Below, piece by piece: positions 1 through 11,717 of a stretch of DNA of 64,000 nucleotides (positions are counted from its first letter, which is position 1; each line of letters begins with the position of its first letter). Below the pieces are notes generated by a model, which saw only the letters and a list, made by a program, of their open reading frames with translations, searched no databases and was not told where the DNA came from. The translations under genes were made by a program, and so were the position numbers. This DNA is from Hypomesus transpacificus. Its lineage: Eukaryota; Chordata; Actinopteri; Osmeriformes; Osmeridae. Location of the stretch: the NCBI RefSeq assembly GCF_021917145.1, contig NC_061077.1:11662816-11726815 (forward strand), read 5' to 3'.

Positions 1-76
<76 letters not shown>
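1..76. repeat. (CT)n/(CA)n microsatellite
   Basis: Pure CT repeat for about 55 bases running into a CA repeat. It lies just downstream of sulf2 coding exon 3, in the following intron on the minus strand. Confidence 0.97.
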
Positions 77-91
77 AACAGAGGTCCAGAC

Positions 92-2105
92 CTGGGGGTA
101 GTTGGAGCCGTGTTTCTCCCGGAGGCCGTTCCTACAGAGGGTGTAGTTGTAGAAGCGAGAGTTCTTCACCAGCCCCACCCACTCCCTCCACCCTGGAGGC
201 ACGTAGGAGCCGTTGTACTCGTTCAGGTACTTCCCAAAGAAGGCTGAGCCAGAGGCAGAGACAGAACCAGAGACAGGGGGGGGGGGGAGACAGAGACAGG
301 GGGGAGACAGCCATTGTGAATATGTGGGCGATCATATTTGTGTGTGCGCCAACTTAGTCCAAGTATGTTGTGTGGGTGAGAGAATGTGTGTGTGTGTCTG
401 TTCTTTCCCGCAAGTCCTGTTTATCCTCAGGACAGTAATGGAAGATGACAGGTCTGGCAGCAGAAAGGACGTTTCCTTTGTTATGACTGCAGGGCTGCTC
501 TTCAACTGGAACACACTGCACCCTACACACTGTCCAGGCCTGGTGCGTGTGCATGTGTGCGTCTGGGCTGACGACCCCCCCCCCCCCCCCCCCGACAGCT
601 CCCACGCTGCGTGTGTGTGTCTGAATACTGTAAGCCTGTACCTTTATGTGTGTGTGTGTCTGTGCGTGTGTGCGTGCCTGTGTGTCTGTGTGTCTGTGCG
701 TGTGTGCGTGCCTGTGCGTGTGTGTGTGTGTCTGTGCGTGTGTGCGTGCCTGTGCGTGTGTGGGTGTGTGTGTCTGTGCGTGCCTGTGCGTGTGTGTGTG
801 TGGGTCTGTGCGTGTGTGTGCGTGCCTGTGTGTGTGTGTGTGTGCGTGGGAGAGAGCAGGACTGACCTGTCCGGTACCCAGTGTTGTTGAGGTACACTCC
901 GAAGGTACGCGGCTCGTGCTGGGCCTGCCAGGAAGGGGAGGAGCAGTTCTCATTGTTGGTGTAAGTGTTGTGGTTGTGCACGTACTTCCCCGTCAGCATG
1001 GAGGAGCGCGACGGGCAGCACATGGGCGTGGTCACAAAGGCGTTGGTGAAGTGGGTGCCCCCTTGCTCCATGATCCGACGAGTCTTGTTCATCGCCTGCA
1101 TCGACCCTGGGGGAGGGAGGGAGTCAGAGGGAGAGGGAAAGAGAGCGGGAGATGAGAGTGAGAGGGGCAGAGAGAAGGAGAAAGAGAGAGAGAGAGGGAG
1201 AGAGAGGGACAGCGAGAAGGAGAAAGAGAGAGAAAAAAAGAGGGGGAGAGAGAGGTGGAGCGAGAGTAGGAGAGAGAGAGGGAGACAGGGGGGGAGGGAG
1301 ACTGTCATCCAAACTAGCAGTATTCCAGCCGCCTCCCCAGGGGCAGACAGCCCACTCTCTCTTCTACACAATAGAACAGCCATAGAGACAGCATGTCATC
1401 TGCTCTGCTAATTATCTCTCCATGTGTGAGTGTGTGAGTGTGTGAGTGTATGAGTGTCTGTGTGTGTGAAAGAGTGACTGTGAACGTATTGTATGTGTGT
1501 GTGTGTGAGCGTACGTGTGAGTGCGTGTGTGTGTGCGTGTGTGTGTGTAAAGAGTCGGTGTGTTCTGAGTAGAGCTCAGAGGAGAGCAGGGAGAGGAAGC
1601 GAGGGGACTAAAGTGTTAAGCTAAAGCGTTCTTCCAAATTTGGACACAAGTACTTTTTTTAGGTACCCTTGAAATGATTGTGTGTGTGTGTGTGTGTGCA
1701 CAGCTGCCAATCCTAATGGAGTGGCTGCTCTCTGGCTCTATTAAAGGATGAGTATCTATTTACCAAGCCACGCGCTCACACACACACACATGACAGGGCT
1801 CAGACTAGGTGCTGAGCCGGGTGTAGTGTGCAGGGTGTAGTGTGCAGGGTGTAGTGTGCAGGGTGTAGTGTGCAGGGTGTTGTGTGCAGGGTGTAGTGTG
1901 CAGGGTGTAGTGTGCAAGCATTCTGCTCACCCAGCTCTATGTCCTGGTCGTCCGTGAGGATGAGGATGATGTTGGGACGAATGTTCCGTCGGTCTCTCTG
2001 AAGGCGGGGCTTGAGGCGCTGGCTGGACAGGAAGATGGAGGCGTGGCCAAGAGAGAAAAGCGCCAGGAGCAGGAAGAGGCGGGGGCACAGGCCCCGCCCC
2101 GCCAT
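92..2105 (-). CDS. sulf2: Extracellular sulfatase Sulf2, first three coding exons (partial)
   Basis: Sulf enzymes are secreted endosulfatases that remove 6-O-sulfate from heparan sulfate at the cell surface and so tune growth-factor signalling. Coding exons read on the minus strand are 1931-2105 (ATG at 2105; a possible acceptor puts the exon's upper edge at 2161), 867-1106 and 92-243, all with GT/AG borders and compatible phase. Residues 1-23 form a signal peptide (MAGRG, then a leucine-rich core). Next come the family blocks [17 protein letters not shown] (metal-binding Asp pair) and CCPSRSS, whose first Cys (about C88) is the formylglycine site. The third exon carries [24 protein letters not shown] and [20 protein letters not shown] fit SULF2 better than SULF1. 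The a or b fish copy cannot be told. The gene continues beyond the left edge, so about 109 residues are visible here beyond the signal and lead region. Confidence 0.93.
611..850. repeat. TG-rich minisatellite in sulf2 intron
   Basis: Interspersed tgtgtgtgtctgtgcgtg and tgtgcgtgcc units, about 240 bp, ending just before the splice donor of sulf2 coding exon 2 (exon edge 867). A poly-C run lies at about 577-593. Long open frames through here are repeat artefacts (CVCVCV or HTHTHT peptides). Confidence 0.95.
1121..1305. repeat. GA-rich simple repeat in sulf2 intron
   Basis: Purine-rich gaga/ggga tract immediately upstream (gene sense) of sulf2 coding exon 2. On the minus strand it is a long CT tract, so it may act as an extended polypyrimidine tract for the acceptor at 1107-1108. 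Confidence 0.95.
1821..1918. repeat. 14-bp minisatellite, 7 copies
   Basis: Seven tandem copies of gtgtagtgtgcagg with two point variants. It ends 12 bp from the splice donor of sulf2 coding exon 1 (exon edge 1931). Confidence 0.95.
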
Positions 2106-2161
2106 GGTGACCTTTAACCCTCCCGCTGAACCAATCGGCTGCCTGGACTGCTGCTCACCAC

Positions 2162-3769
2162 CTGGGGAGAAGAGGAAGTTGAGAAATAGTGACCCAGTCG
2201 TGTGTTGCATAACGTGGAGCTAGCGGTGCGCTGGGTGTCGTTGGTACAGTTGTGTTGTGGAGGAAGAAGTCGAAAGACTGAGATAACAGGCAGACATGCA
2301 GACATGAAACATGTTTCAAACATGTTTTATGTCTGCCTGTGTCAGTTCCCACATGAGGAGATGGACCACAAGACACACACCAGGATCTCGGCGTAAATTA
2401 GAGAGACAAGAGGAATGTGGAGTCCAAGACAGAGCCTTAGACCATCTCTGAAGAACAGTGGACACTCCTGTCAGACAGGACGACAGAAACTACGCAGACT
2501 TACAACCAACAGTGCAATGGTTACTGACGTGTGCTATGTATAATGTAGTATGTTGTGTGTAGCGTGTACAGTGCTAATGTGTAACATGTACTGTACGTAA
2601 GAGTACGTGTTGTGTGTATTTTATTGCACAGCCTCGGACTGCGATAAATAACAATAATAATCATGATTTGTGAGACATCTTATTTGTATATCCCAGACCA
2701 GGGAATAGCATACCTCCCCAACGCCCAGGTTTAGCTCTACCCCAGACCAGCACCTTAAGACAACCCAGACAGGAGTAGTGTTCTACTGTCTCTATGGTAG
2801 TCTACTGAAGGGGAAGCAGGATGGGACTGTGGCATCAGAAGACCTCTGGAGCAGGACTGTGTGTTCCAGCCCTGTAGGGCTCTGTTCACAACACGCAGAC
2901 TTCTGGGTAATCTGAATAGACTGCTCCAGAGCTCCTTTTACAATACTAAACACACAAATACATGGACACACACACACACACAGGCAGGCAGCATGCAGGG
3001 CTTGGAGATCTTACTCTGTTCCCATTGTGAACAATCTGAGATTACACTCACCCCCTACCTGGTTGCTTTGTCTCCAACACACCACATATATACACACACA
3101 CAGTAACTCCTTTCATATTTCACTCTATTACAGTATAATCCTGTGTGTGCGTGTTGGTGTGTGTGTGAGTGTGTGTTATGTCACAGACAAACATTATGAA
3201 ACAGTGCTTCCAACCTCCTCTAACCCTGTTTGGTAGCAGAGCTCAGTCGCTAAGTTGTTTATTATATTATAGGTACTGGCATGGAGTATGTTCCCTGGTG
3301 GAATCAGCCTCGTCCAACTAGCCTAACCCTAACCCGCCCCCCCCCCCCCACTCATCCACAGTACACCCTCTGACACAACAATATAACAAACTTTGCTGTG
3401 GCAGAGAACTTCCTGTTGAGCTGTTGCAGCAGACCGAAACCCAGCGTTACTCCAGCTACTGCCAGGCACCCACCACAATGAGGAAGTCGTCTCTACAGAC
3501 AGACAGAGCACAGGAAGACAAACACCTCGAGCCCCAGCCAGCCAACTGCTCCGGCAGAACAGCAGAGTCCAGGCAGAGCAGCCCTCAGCAGCAGCTACAG
3601 AGCTACAGAGCGCCCGCTTCCTAGCCAACAGAGGAACAGACACCAACACGGAAAGAGTACCAGCAATGATCCGCTGATAGATTCTCCAGAGCTCTGGACT
3701 CCTCTGTTCTCTGATCCCTCTCTCTCTCTCCCCCCTCTCTCTCCCCCTCTCTCTCCCCCTCTCTCTCCG

Positions 3770-3803
<34 letters not shown>

Positions 3804-3806
3804 CCT

Positions 3807-3841
<35 letters not shown>

Positions 3842-3942
3842 TGTCTCTCTTTAGCGCCCAGCAGCCATCCCTCCATCTGTAGTCCTACCTCATAACAGTG
3901 TTGCCAAGCGCTCCGTCTCTCTTGCTCCTTCTGGTATCCAAG
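2162..3942. other. sulf2 upstream region, no gene recognised
   Basis: This stretch holds sulf2 5' intron or upstream sequence. It includes an imperfect hairpin at 2288-2339 (ggcagacat paired with atgtctgcc), short CA/TG tracts, and a CT-rich tract at about 3715-3855 just before the assembly gap. No open frame here resembles a known protein. Confidence 0.7.
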
Positions 3943-4042
3943 NNNNNNNNNNNNNNNNNNNNNNNNNNNNNNNNNNNNNNNNNNNNNNNNNNNNNNNNNN
4001 NNNNNNNNNNNNNNNNNNNNNNNNNNNNNNNNNNNNNNNNNN
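3943..4042. other. Assembly gap, 100 N
   Basis: Exactly 100 unknown bases, a conventional placeholder for a gap of unknown size. The sequence to its right starts directly with the duplicated actr2 3' segment. Confidence 1.
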
Positions 4043-5369
4043 ATTCCATGAAGAGGAGGGCGGGTTTAGAGGAGGACAATCTGAACATTGCCAATAAACC
4101 TGGACCATGTCTTACCTCTTGGTGATTGGTTGAATGTAAAGTCAATCACCAACTATTGGTGACTCCTGCTGCAACTATACTATAGGTGACATCCAACTGA
4201 CTGTTCAATTAACTTTTAATGTTACTATCAATAACAACCTACTATGTTCTACGATTGTTCAAATGTGGGAAATAATAATATTATAAAATATTAAATAATA
4301 TTGAATATGGATGAGACATTTGAACAAAAGTAAGTCTTTTATTGGAAAGAAGTGATTTTTTTGGACAGATCAAATGGCATATTTTGAAAATTACTGCATG
4401 CTAAAATGTTTTCATATTGTGCAAAGGTTCTGAGAATGTGGTATGTGATGCTGCATGTGTTCCGTGTGCTGAATAAGGCAACTTTGAGGAATTCCCTCTT
4501 TCTTTTTGAATGTAAAACACATTGCTGTATTTTTGTCAAGTAATTCAAAATCGCAATAAAATTGCAGTGTATGTTCCCAACGGTGATATCCTGTGTCTGT
4601 TTACTGTGTTACTCTGGTGCGTCTGTAGACTGGTGCATGTTGGGGTGGGCCCTAGAGGGCAGCAATGTGCGTTATCATGTCTTAATCCTGCTTCATCCTG
4701 TTTCTTGGTTCGTTTTAGGCAACACAGTCATGAAACAGACTGAACCGTCAGTTTTTTTCATTTGACGTAAATCATGAATTCCAACATTCGTACTGATTCA
4801 GCCTAACTTTGTTCTCTATCACAATAAAGCTATTAACTCAAGTCAATCCACTTGGCATTTCATATTTTTTCGTATACTTCAGACAATGGCGGGTCTGAGT
4901 CATAAACATGTTGTTGAAATGTTTAATAAAAACAACTGCCCACCTGCATTCGTCTCAAGATAAACAATGGGACATTTTTAGAGCTGACATTTGGATGGTT
5001 GATAGAAAAACCAATCATCTTTTGTTGTCATGACGCCAACAAAGTGTACATTATTGCCAAGGCGTGTTCCTATTTACATCCCAGGATTATAAACATGAAT
5101 AAACAATCTTGAAGATTCTGTACTGTCTTCTCTCAAGCCTTACATTACAGTACCCCTCACCACCCCTCTCACCCCTACCCCCTATCCTCCCACCCCTCTC
5201 TCTCACTCCCCACTATCCTCCCATCGCTCTCTCTCACCCCTCATCTCCCTCTCTCACCCCATCCTCCCATCTCTCTCTCCATCCTCTATCCCCCCCATCT
5301 ACCTCCGTCTACTTCACCCCTACCCCGAGCTTGGCCAGAATGCCCACACCTTTCTCCTCGTACTCGGCC
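4043..5369. repeat. Copy 1 of a 1.33-kb direct duplication (actr2 3' end)
   Basis: Matches 6323-7649 at a constant offset of 2280 bp, with one substitution noticed (c at 4502, a at 6782). It begins at the first base after the N gap, so its true left limit is unknown. It stops abruptly at 5369, inside the copy of the last actr2 coding exon. It carries actr2 3' UTR-type sequence and a fragment of coding exon 9. Confidence 0.97.
5309..5369 (-). pseudogene. Truncated duplicate of actr2 last coding exon
   Basis: This is the 61-bp end of actr2 coding exon 9, including the stop codon at 5309-5311 (minus), identical to 7589-7649. It encodes only the final residues (about [19 protein letters not shown]) and then runs into unrelated CT-rich sequence instead of the rest of the exon. 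It cannot encode ARP2. It is either a duplication scar or an assembly artefact beside the gap. Confidence 0.85.
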
Positions 5370-6322
5370 TACTTCTTGCTTTCTCTCTCTCTCTCTCTCT
5401 CTCCCTCTGTCTCTCTCTCTCTGGCTGTATTTCTCTGGCCGCATCCACTGATAAAGCTGTTTTTTGTCTCGTTTGTAGCCCCTGGAGATGTTGTCAAACC
5501 TGCAGCCCCTTTGATAAAACCTCGGGTGCATCTCAAACAGTGCACTATGCCTCCTCATCGTACACACCCCTCTATGCTGGCTATGGGCAAAAGCAAGCTG
5601 TTTCTACATAAGGAACTATCGTGTAAAAGGCAGTGCGCCTAGCCACATTGTCAGCGGTGGTCTAATATAGTGTTTAGGGGCTATGATATGTGGTGTACTT
5701 CCTGAGAGTTAGGCTGCCGTTTGGGCCTTCAAGTCTCTAGAGACGGATGTGTGGTTGGTTGTTTTCTCTTTGCATCGCCCCATGTGTGTAATAAGTTAGC
5801 TCCGGGGTTGAGAGTCAGCTGTCAAGGGCTCGGGGGGGGTCTAAATATGAGGTCTTTGGGATGTACAGCATGACTACTTTAGGACTAGAGGTCGAGAAAT
5901 TATAACGGTATTTTAGGCTGACCGGGTGATGACCAAACCTCAATACCAAAGTGATGTCACAGGCCAGAGGCATAGGATTGTGTGTGTGAAGCTTAGTGGA
6001 CAATCTTTGTGTTGAAGATGGACTTGGGGGGGAAAGGACAAGATAGACGTGCAGAGGGTTAACACACACACTGTTCTTCGGACGCCATTTTGTGATGCTG
6101 TGGATGTTGCTCTGCCATGTTATGGGAATGACGCTTAACATGACAGGTTTGGGTTTTGATCTTCACGATCTTTGATCGTCTGTGGCTTCACTTGAGTTTA
6201 CTTGTCGTAAGATTTTTCGCCAGCAGAATGTCACTTTATATACATTTGTCATATAAAAAAAACACTATTTTCTTTGTTTTTTCTCTCTCTTAATATTTTT
6301 TAAGCAATGAGGTTGCTTAACC
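5370..6322. other. Segment between the two duplicated copies
   Basis: 953 bp with no gene. It opens with a CT microsatellite (about 5376-5430). The rest is single-copy in this window with no recognisable coding potential. Confidence 0.7.
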
Positions 6323-7649
6323 ATTCCATGAAGAGGAGGGCGGGTTTAGAGGAGGACAATCTGAACATTGCCAATAAACCTGGACCATGTCTTACCTCTT
6401 GGTGATTGGTTGAATGTAAAGTCAATCACCAACTATTGGTGACTCCTGCTGCAACTATACTATAGGTGACATCCAACTGACTGTTCAATTAACTTTTAAT
6501 GTTACTATCAATAACAACCTACTATGTTCTACGATTGTTCAAATGTGGGAAATAATAATATTATAAAATATTAAATAATATTGAATATGGATGAGACATT
6601 TGAACAAAAGTAAGTCTTTTATTGGAAAGAAGTGATTTTTTTGGACAGATCAAATGGCATATTTTGAAAATTACTGCATGCTAAAATGTTTTCATATTGT
6701 GCAAAGGTTCTGAGAATGTGGTATGTGATGCTGCATGTGTTCCGTGTGCTGAATAAGGCAACTTTGAGGAATTCCCTCTTTATTTTTGAATGTAAAACAC
6801 ATTGCTGTATTTTTGTCAAGTAATTCAAAATCGCAATAAAATTGCAGTGTATGTTCCCAACGGTGATATCCTGTGTCTGTTTACTGTGTTACTCTGGTGC
6901 GTCTGTAGACTGGTGCATGTTGGGGTGGGCCCTAGAGGGCAGCAATGTGCGTTATCATGTCTTAATCCTGCTTCATCCTGTTTCTTGGTTCGTTTTAGGC
7001 AACACAGTCATGAAACAGACTGAACCGTCAGTTTTTTTCATTTGACGTAAATCATGAATTCCAACATTCGTACTGATTCAGCCTAACTTTGTTCTCTATC
7101 ACAATAAAGCTATTAACTCAAGTCAATCCACTTGGCATTTCATATTTTTTCGTATACTTCAGACAATGGCGGGTCTGAGTCATAAACATGTTGTTGAAAT
7201 GTTTAATAAAAACAACTGCCCACCTGCATTCGTCTCAAGATAAACAATGGGACATTTTTAGAGCTGACATTTGGATGGTTGATAGAAAAACCAATCATCT
7301 TTTGTTGTCATGACGCCAACAAAGTGTACATTATTGCCAAGGCGTGTTCCTATTTACATCCCAGGATTATAAACATGAATAAACAATCTTGAAGATTCTG
7401 TACTGTCTTCTCTCAAGCCTTACATTACAGTACCCCTCACCACCCCTCTCACCCCTACCCCCTATCCTCCCACCCCTCTCTCTCACTCCCCACTATCCTC
7501 CCATCGCTCTCTCTCACCCCTCATCTCCCTCTCTCACCCCATCCTCCCATCTCTCTCTCCATCCTCTATCCCCCCCATCTACCTCCGTCTACTTCACCCC
7601 TACCCCGAGCTTGGCCAGAATGCCCACACCTTTCTCCTCGTACTCGGCC
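6323..7649. repeat. Copy 2 of the 1.33-kb duplication (genuine actr2 3' end)
   Basis: This copy is contiguous with the full actr2 last exon (7589-7759), so it is the functional 3' end. Below 7589 it is actr2 3' UTR and downstream flank. Confidence 0.97.
6618..6623 (-). terminator. Candidate actr2 poly(A) signal
   Basis: AATAAA on the minus strand, about 970 bp after the actr2 stop codon, in A/T-rich sequence. The same hexamer is present in the duplicate copy at 4338-4343. Hexamer only; no transcript evidence. Confidence 0.3.
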
Positions 7650-10600
7650 CTGCTGAGCCAGAAGGACTCCTTGTCCTTCATGATGTTGGCCAGCACCGCC
7701 CCGCCCATGAACACCATGTGCTTACGCCTCGGGGGGTCCTCGATACGGATCTTGAATTTCTGCAGGAGGGAAAGAGGGAGGGAAAGAGAGAGAGGGAGGG
7801 GAGGGAGCTCAACTTTCTATAATGCAACACTATGTTCCTGCTGATGAATATCAGCAGTATGTGTGCACGTGTGTGTGTGTGTACATGCGTGCACGTGTGT
7901 GTGTGGGACCTACAGAGAGCTTCTCGACGTCCCCCTTCAGCACTCTCTCCAGGTACAGCTGCTTGATCTCTCTCTCCAGTCTGGAGGGCAGGCCAGGGTA
8001 CATGGTGGTCCCTCCTGACAGCACGATGTGCTTGTAGAAATCAGCCCTGTACCCAGAGCCAGCGTTAGGATACGCACACCCTTCAGCTGCATCACAGGCC
8101 CTCGTATCAAACACTGTCGCTAATGTGAACAGTTATAGTGGGCCATATAAAGGACAGTTTCAGAAAATTCGCTACTTGAGAGTACACAGCTTTTCGGTCA
8201 CCATCAATTCAAAATGTGCTGACCGACGTATCATATCTTACTTTAGACAGACAGACGGATCTAGATAGATTACAGTATTATTACCAAAACATTCTTTTAA
8301 AACTCAATAAAAAAATTACATGAATTAATAAATCATGCGATATTCTTTTAAAACAAAACGTGATATCGCTGTGTAGCACGCCATGTTCTCGACCATGAGT
8401 TGACCACTCAGAAGGGGGAAGAGAGAGAGCGTGACCTCTGACCTGAGGTCGATGTCTGCGGCCTGGATGGTGTTAAAGAGCAGCTCAGCCACGCCCGCCC
8501 CCTCCACGTTGATGAGGTGGGGCTGGAAGAGAGCCTCAGGAGCCCCGAACCTCTCTCCCCCCACCATCACCATACGCCCGTCAGGGAGCTGGGGTGGGGG
8601 AGGGGGGCAACACTGGTTAGCTAAACACAACAATGTAGCTAAATATTTTTTTTATTACATTATGAACACTGTTATTTTTATCATAAAACTAATAACTTTT
8701 CTAAGTTGCTAACTTTTTGTGTTCACTTTCTCGTGTTAACTTTGGCGTTTGACGCCAGCCTGTCGCTAGTCGCCAGCCTGTCGCTAGTCGCCAGCCAGTC
8801 GCTAGTCGCCAGCCTGTCGCTAGTCGCCAGCCTGTCGCTAGTCGCCAGCCTGTCGCTAGTCGCCAGCCTGTCGCTAGTCGCCAGCCTGTCGCTAGTCGCC
8901 AGCCTGGCTGTGGTTACCGTGTAGGACTCCACCAGCACAGTGGTCTCCAGGGCCAGCTTCTGCTCCTGCTCGATGTTGTAGCCCACGTAGCACAGCTCCT
9001 CCTTCAGCATACGCACCGTCTCAAAGTCCGCAGAGTGGTTGAAGGCGTAGCCTCGCAGCAGCAGGAGCTGAGTGGGGTGGAGGGATGGATAAATGGATGG
9101 ATGGATGACGGGATAGACGGATGGATGGATAAATGGATGATAAATAAATGAATATCCCATCCGGAAACAGACTTTATAATTGAATATAATTTTGACTAAA
9201 TATGTATCTAGATCAAACAAGGTGGGAACAGGGTGGGGGCGCACCTTGATGAGGTAGCGCGTGATGTCACGTCCTGCGATGTCCAGCCTGCGTGTGAGGT
9301 GGGGCAGGGAGAAGCCCTCGTACACGGGACAGATGTGGGTGACCCCGTCCCCCGAGTCAACCACCACACCAGTCAGCAAGCCTGGAGACGAGACACCAGT
9401 CACTCATATTCATATCAGCCTCACCCCTCCTTCTCCTCCGCCTCACCCCCTCACCCCTCCACCCCCTCACCCCTCCAGTCCCTCACCCCTCCTCCTCCGC
9501 CCCTCACCCCTCCACCCCCTCAGCCCTCCTCCTCCACCCCCTCAGCCCTCCACCCCCTCACCCCTCCTTCTCCGCCCCTCACCCCTCCTGCTCCACCCCC
9601 TCAGCCCTCCTTCTCCGCCCCCTCACCCCTCCTTCTCCACCCCCTCAGCCCTCCACCCCCTCACCCCTCCTTCTCCACCCCCTCACCCCTCCTTCTCCAC
9701 CCCCTCACCCCTCCTTCTCCACCCCCTCACCCCTCCTTCTCCACCCTCTCCTCCCCCTCACCTTGGGCGTAGAGTGTCAGCACGGCCTGGATGGCCACGT
9801 AGATGCCGTGGAACTTGTACTGCTCGAACATGACCTCCGTGATCTTCTCCCGGTTCGTGGTGGGGTTCATAGGGGGCTCAGTGAGGAGGATCTGGAAGTC
9901 AGGGTGATGGAGGGGTTGGGGGGTTATGGGGTTGGGTTGATGGGATGGTGGAGAGGTGGTTCAGAGGTTTGGGGTGGGTGTGGGGGGGGCAGGTCAGGAG
10001 GGGGCAGTACTACACATGGATGATTTAGCATCACAGGATTGTCGTAATGAGTACAGTACAGTAAGATGTTTTCAAGGTAATTCAATTAACCTTAAAACAA
10101 AAACTTGTGACAAAAAAAGGGACCTGGAAATATGTTTCGGCACTGACAACGTCACAGTATCACGACACCACAGCATGGCTTTGAAGGGCCATGGGTGACT
10201 CCTTGCCCCTGGTGGAAGCCTACCTTGCAGTCGGGGGGGTCGAGGTTGAGGCGGTCGGGGCCGAAGGTGTAGTCCCACAGGTGGATCATGTCCTCCCAGC
10301 TGCGCACCATGCCGTTGTCCATGGGGTAGGTGACGTCCAGCATGTGGCGACATTCACTGGCCTCGTCGCCCACCATCAGGTCCTGGGGTCAGGGGTCAGA
10401 GGTCAATGGAGGGTGTTTTTTTGGGGGGAGGGGTCATCTAGGAAGGCTACCTTGTCTTTTAGTCCTCCGAACCCTCTGTCGCCCAACATTAGGTCTTGAG
10501 GTTTGGAGGGGCCAGGGGGTTAGAGGTCAGAGGTCAGGAGAGTGGGGTGGGGTCAACTAGGAGGGGTACATTATTTATGTACCCTGCACACCCTCTGTCT

Positions 10601-11717
10601 GGACATGAGCTCACCTTGATTTCGATGTTTCCCACTTTGATGGTGGAGCGCAGCAGCGGCCGGCCCACCATCGCAGGGAAGATGTGCTCGGGGAAGTTTG
10701 AGCCAGCGAAGCCACACTTGACAAACTGAGAACCAATCGGAAACAAGACACACTGTGTTTGGTATCATGTTAGATTGCGCCTTCGCTGTGGCAGTTCTAG
10801 GGGGAAAAGGTTCTGTTTCTTGGTTCCTCTGTCTGTTTTGTTCTCTTTTTTAACATGTCCTTGTAGACCCACACTGCAACATGTGATGTTACTTCTCCTA
10901 AGTGATTTTTTCGGTTTCAGTTATTTGGACCAACCAAGTAATGTGTTTTATTGGGTTACGTGTCTTGTTGTCTCTGTTTGCCTGACTGTCTTGAAATGTC
11001 TCAACTTGTTAAGCGTAGGTCTAATCTACATTCCATAGCCTGGAGGTGAGCTGGAGATCCCAAGAAATGGCCAGCAAGTTAAAAAGAGTTAGAAGAGATA
11101 CTATCTATCTGTGTAAAAAAAAAACTTTGTGTTTACAATTGACTTCAAACCAACATTCACATTGTGAATAAAACATGACATTTGAGGAACTGGAAGTTCA
11201 GCTCCTCTTCCTGGTTTAGTAACTCGACCAATGGCAGCTCACACCGGCACAGTAACACCATGTATGGTTTGAAGTATGATAGGACGTGTCCAAACACATG
11301 TGTACTTTCTGCAGACACAGGCGCACCCACCCCTCGCTGCCTACCTGCCCTGGCTATTGCTACAATTGCTTAATAACCTCACTAGCATAAATCTAGTGTA
11401 TAATAAACTTTTATTGTATAATAACACATATTCATTTACATACATGTTTGCACAGCAAAAACAAAAACAAGGACCTGCATACTGGACTTGCATCCATTGC
11501 AAGTAGATGGAGACGTCATCAAGAATACGTTCTAACAATAATAGGATACCCTTTAAATTATTCTGGGCACGTGACGCATGCAACGCAATTTCACAGAATA
11601 AAGAAAAAAGAAAAACTAATTCACTGTGTACAGAACTATCACCTCAGCTTGAAAACAATCCTAACTTACCCCTGTCCCATTGTCACAGACAACTACTTTT
11701 CTTCCCTCGCTGTCCAT
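7589..11717 (-). CDS. actr2: Actin-related protein 2 (ARP2), Arp2/3 complex ATPase subunit
   Basis: ARP2 pairs with ARP3 to template branched actin filaments in the cytoplasm. Nine coding exons on the minus strand: 11670-11717, 10615-10725, 10224-10382, 9762-9891, 9245-9381, 8918-9067, 8443-8588, 7914-8046 and 7589-7759. All have GT/AG borders and join in phase to 395 codons (394 aa), the same length as human ARP2. The start ATG reads [16 protein letters not shown] and runs into [14 protein letters not shown]. The actin-fold nucleotide loops are DNGTGFVK (about residue 12) and [11 protein letters not shown] (about 158); [15 protein letters not shown] lies in the C-terminal half. No in-frame stop or frameshift is visible. 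Oddities: tandem repeats fill introns 4 and 6, intron 5 has no stop and is a multiple of three, and the 3' end is duplicated downstream. The a or b fish paralogue is not resolved. Confidence 0.96.
8753..8907. repeat. 18-bp minisatellite in actr2 intron 6
   Basis: About 8.6 tandem copies of cgccagcctgtcgctagt, one variant unit at 8789-8806, ending 10 bp from the exon 6 donor (exon edge 8918). Because the unit is a multiple of three, the exon 6 frame stays open through it on the minus strand (repeating LATSDR). Confidence 0.97.
9078..9145. repeat. (GGAT)n tetranucleotide repeat in actr2 intron 5
   Basis: Imperfect ggat/aaat tetranucleotides within the 177-bp intron at 9068-9244. Confidence 0.9.
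9421..9758. repeat. C/T-rich minisatellite in actr2 intron 4
   Basis: Imperfect tandem units, the clearest being 22 bp (cacccctccttctccacccc plus ct), filling nearly the whole 380-bp intron 9382-9761. On the gene strand it is G/A-rich. Confidence 0.95.

Noticed and set aside
354-953. Long open frames with HTHTHT/CVCVCV peptides on both strands
   Set aside because: Translation of TG/CA repeats; stop-free by composition, and they overlap real sulf2 exons in other frames.
5109-5642. 177-residue Ser/Pro-rich frame in the duplicated region
   Set aside because: Antisense to the actr2 3' end and C/T-rich; the matching frame in copy 2 diverges at the duplication break.
8753-8907. Regular short repeats resembling a CRISPR array
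   Set aside because: Contiguous 18-bp tandem units without spacers, inside an intron of a vertebrate gene.
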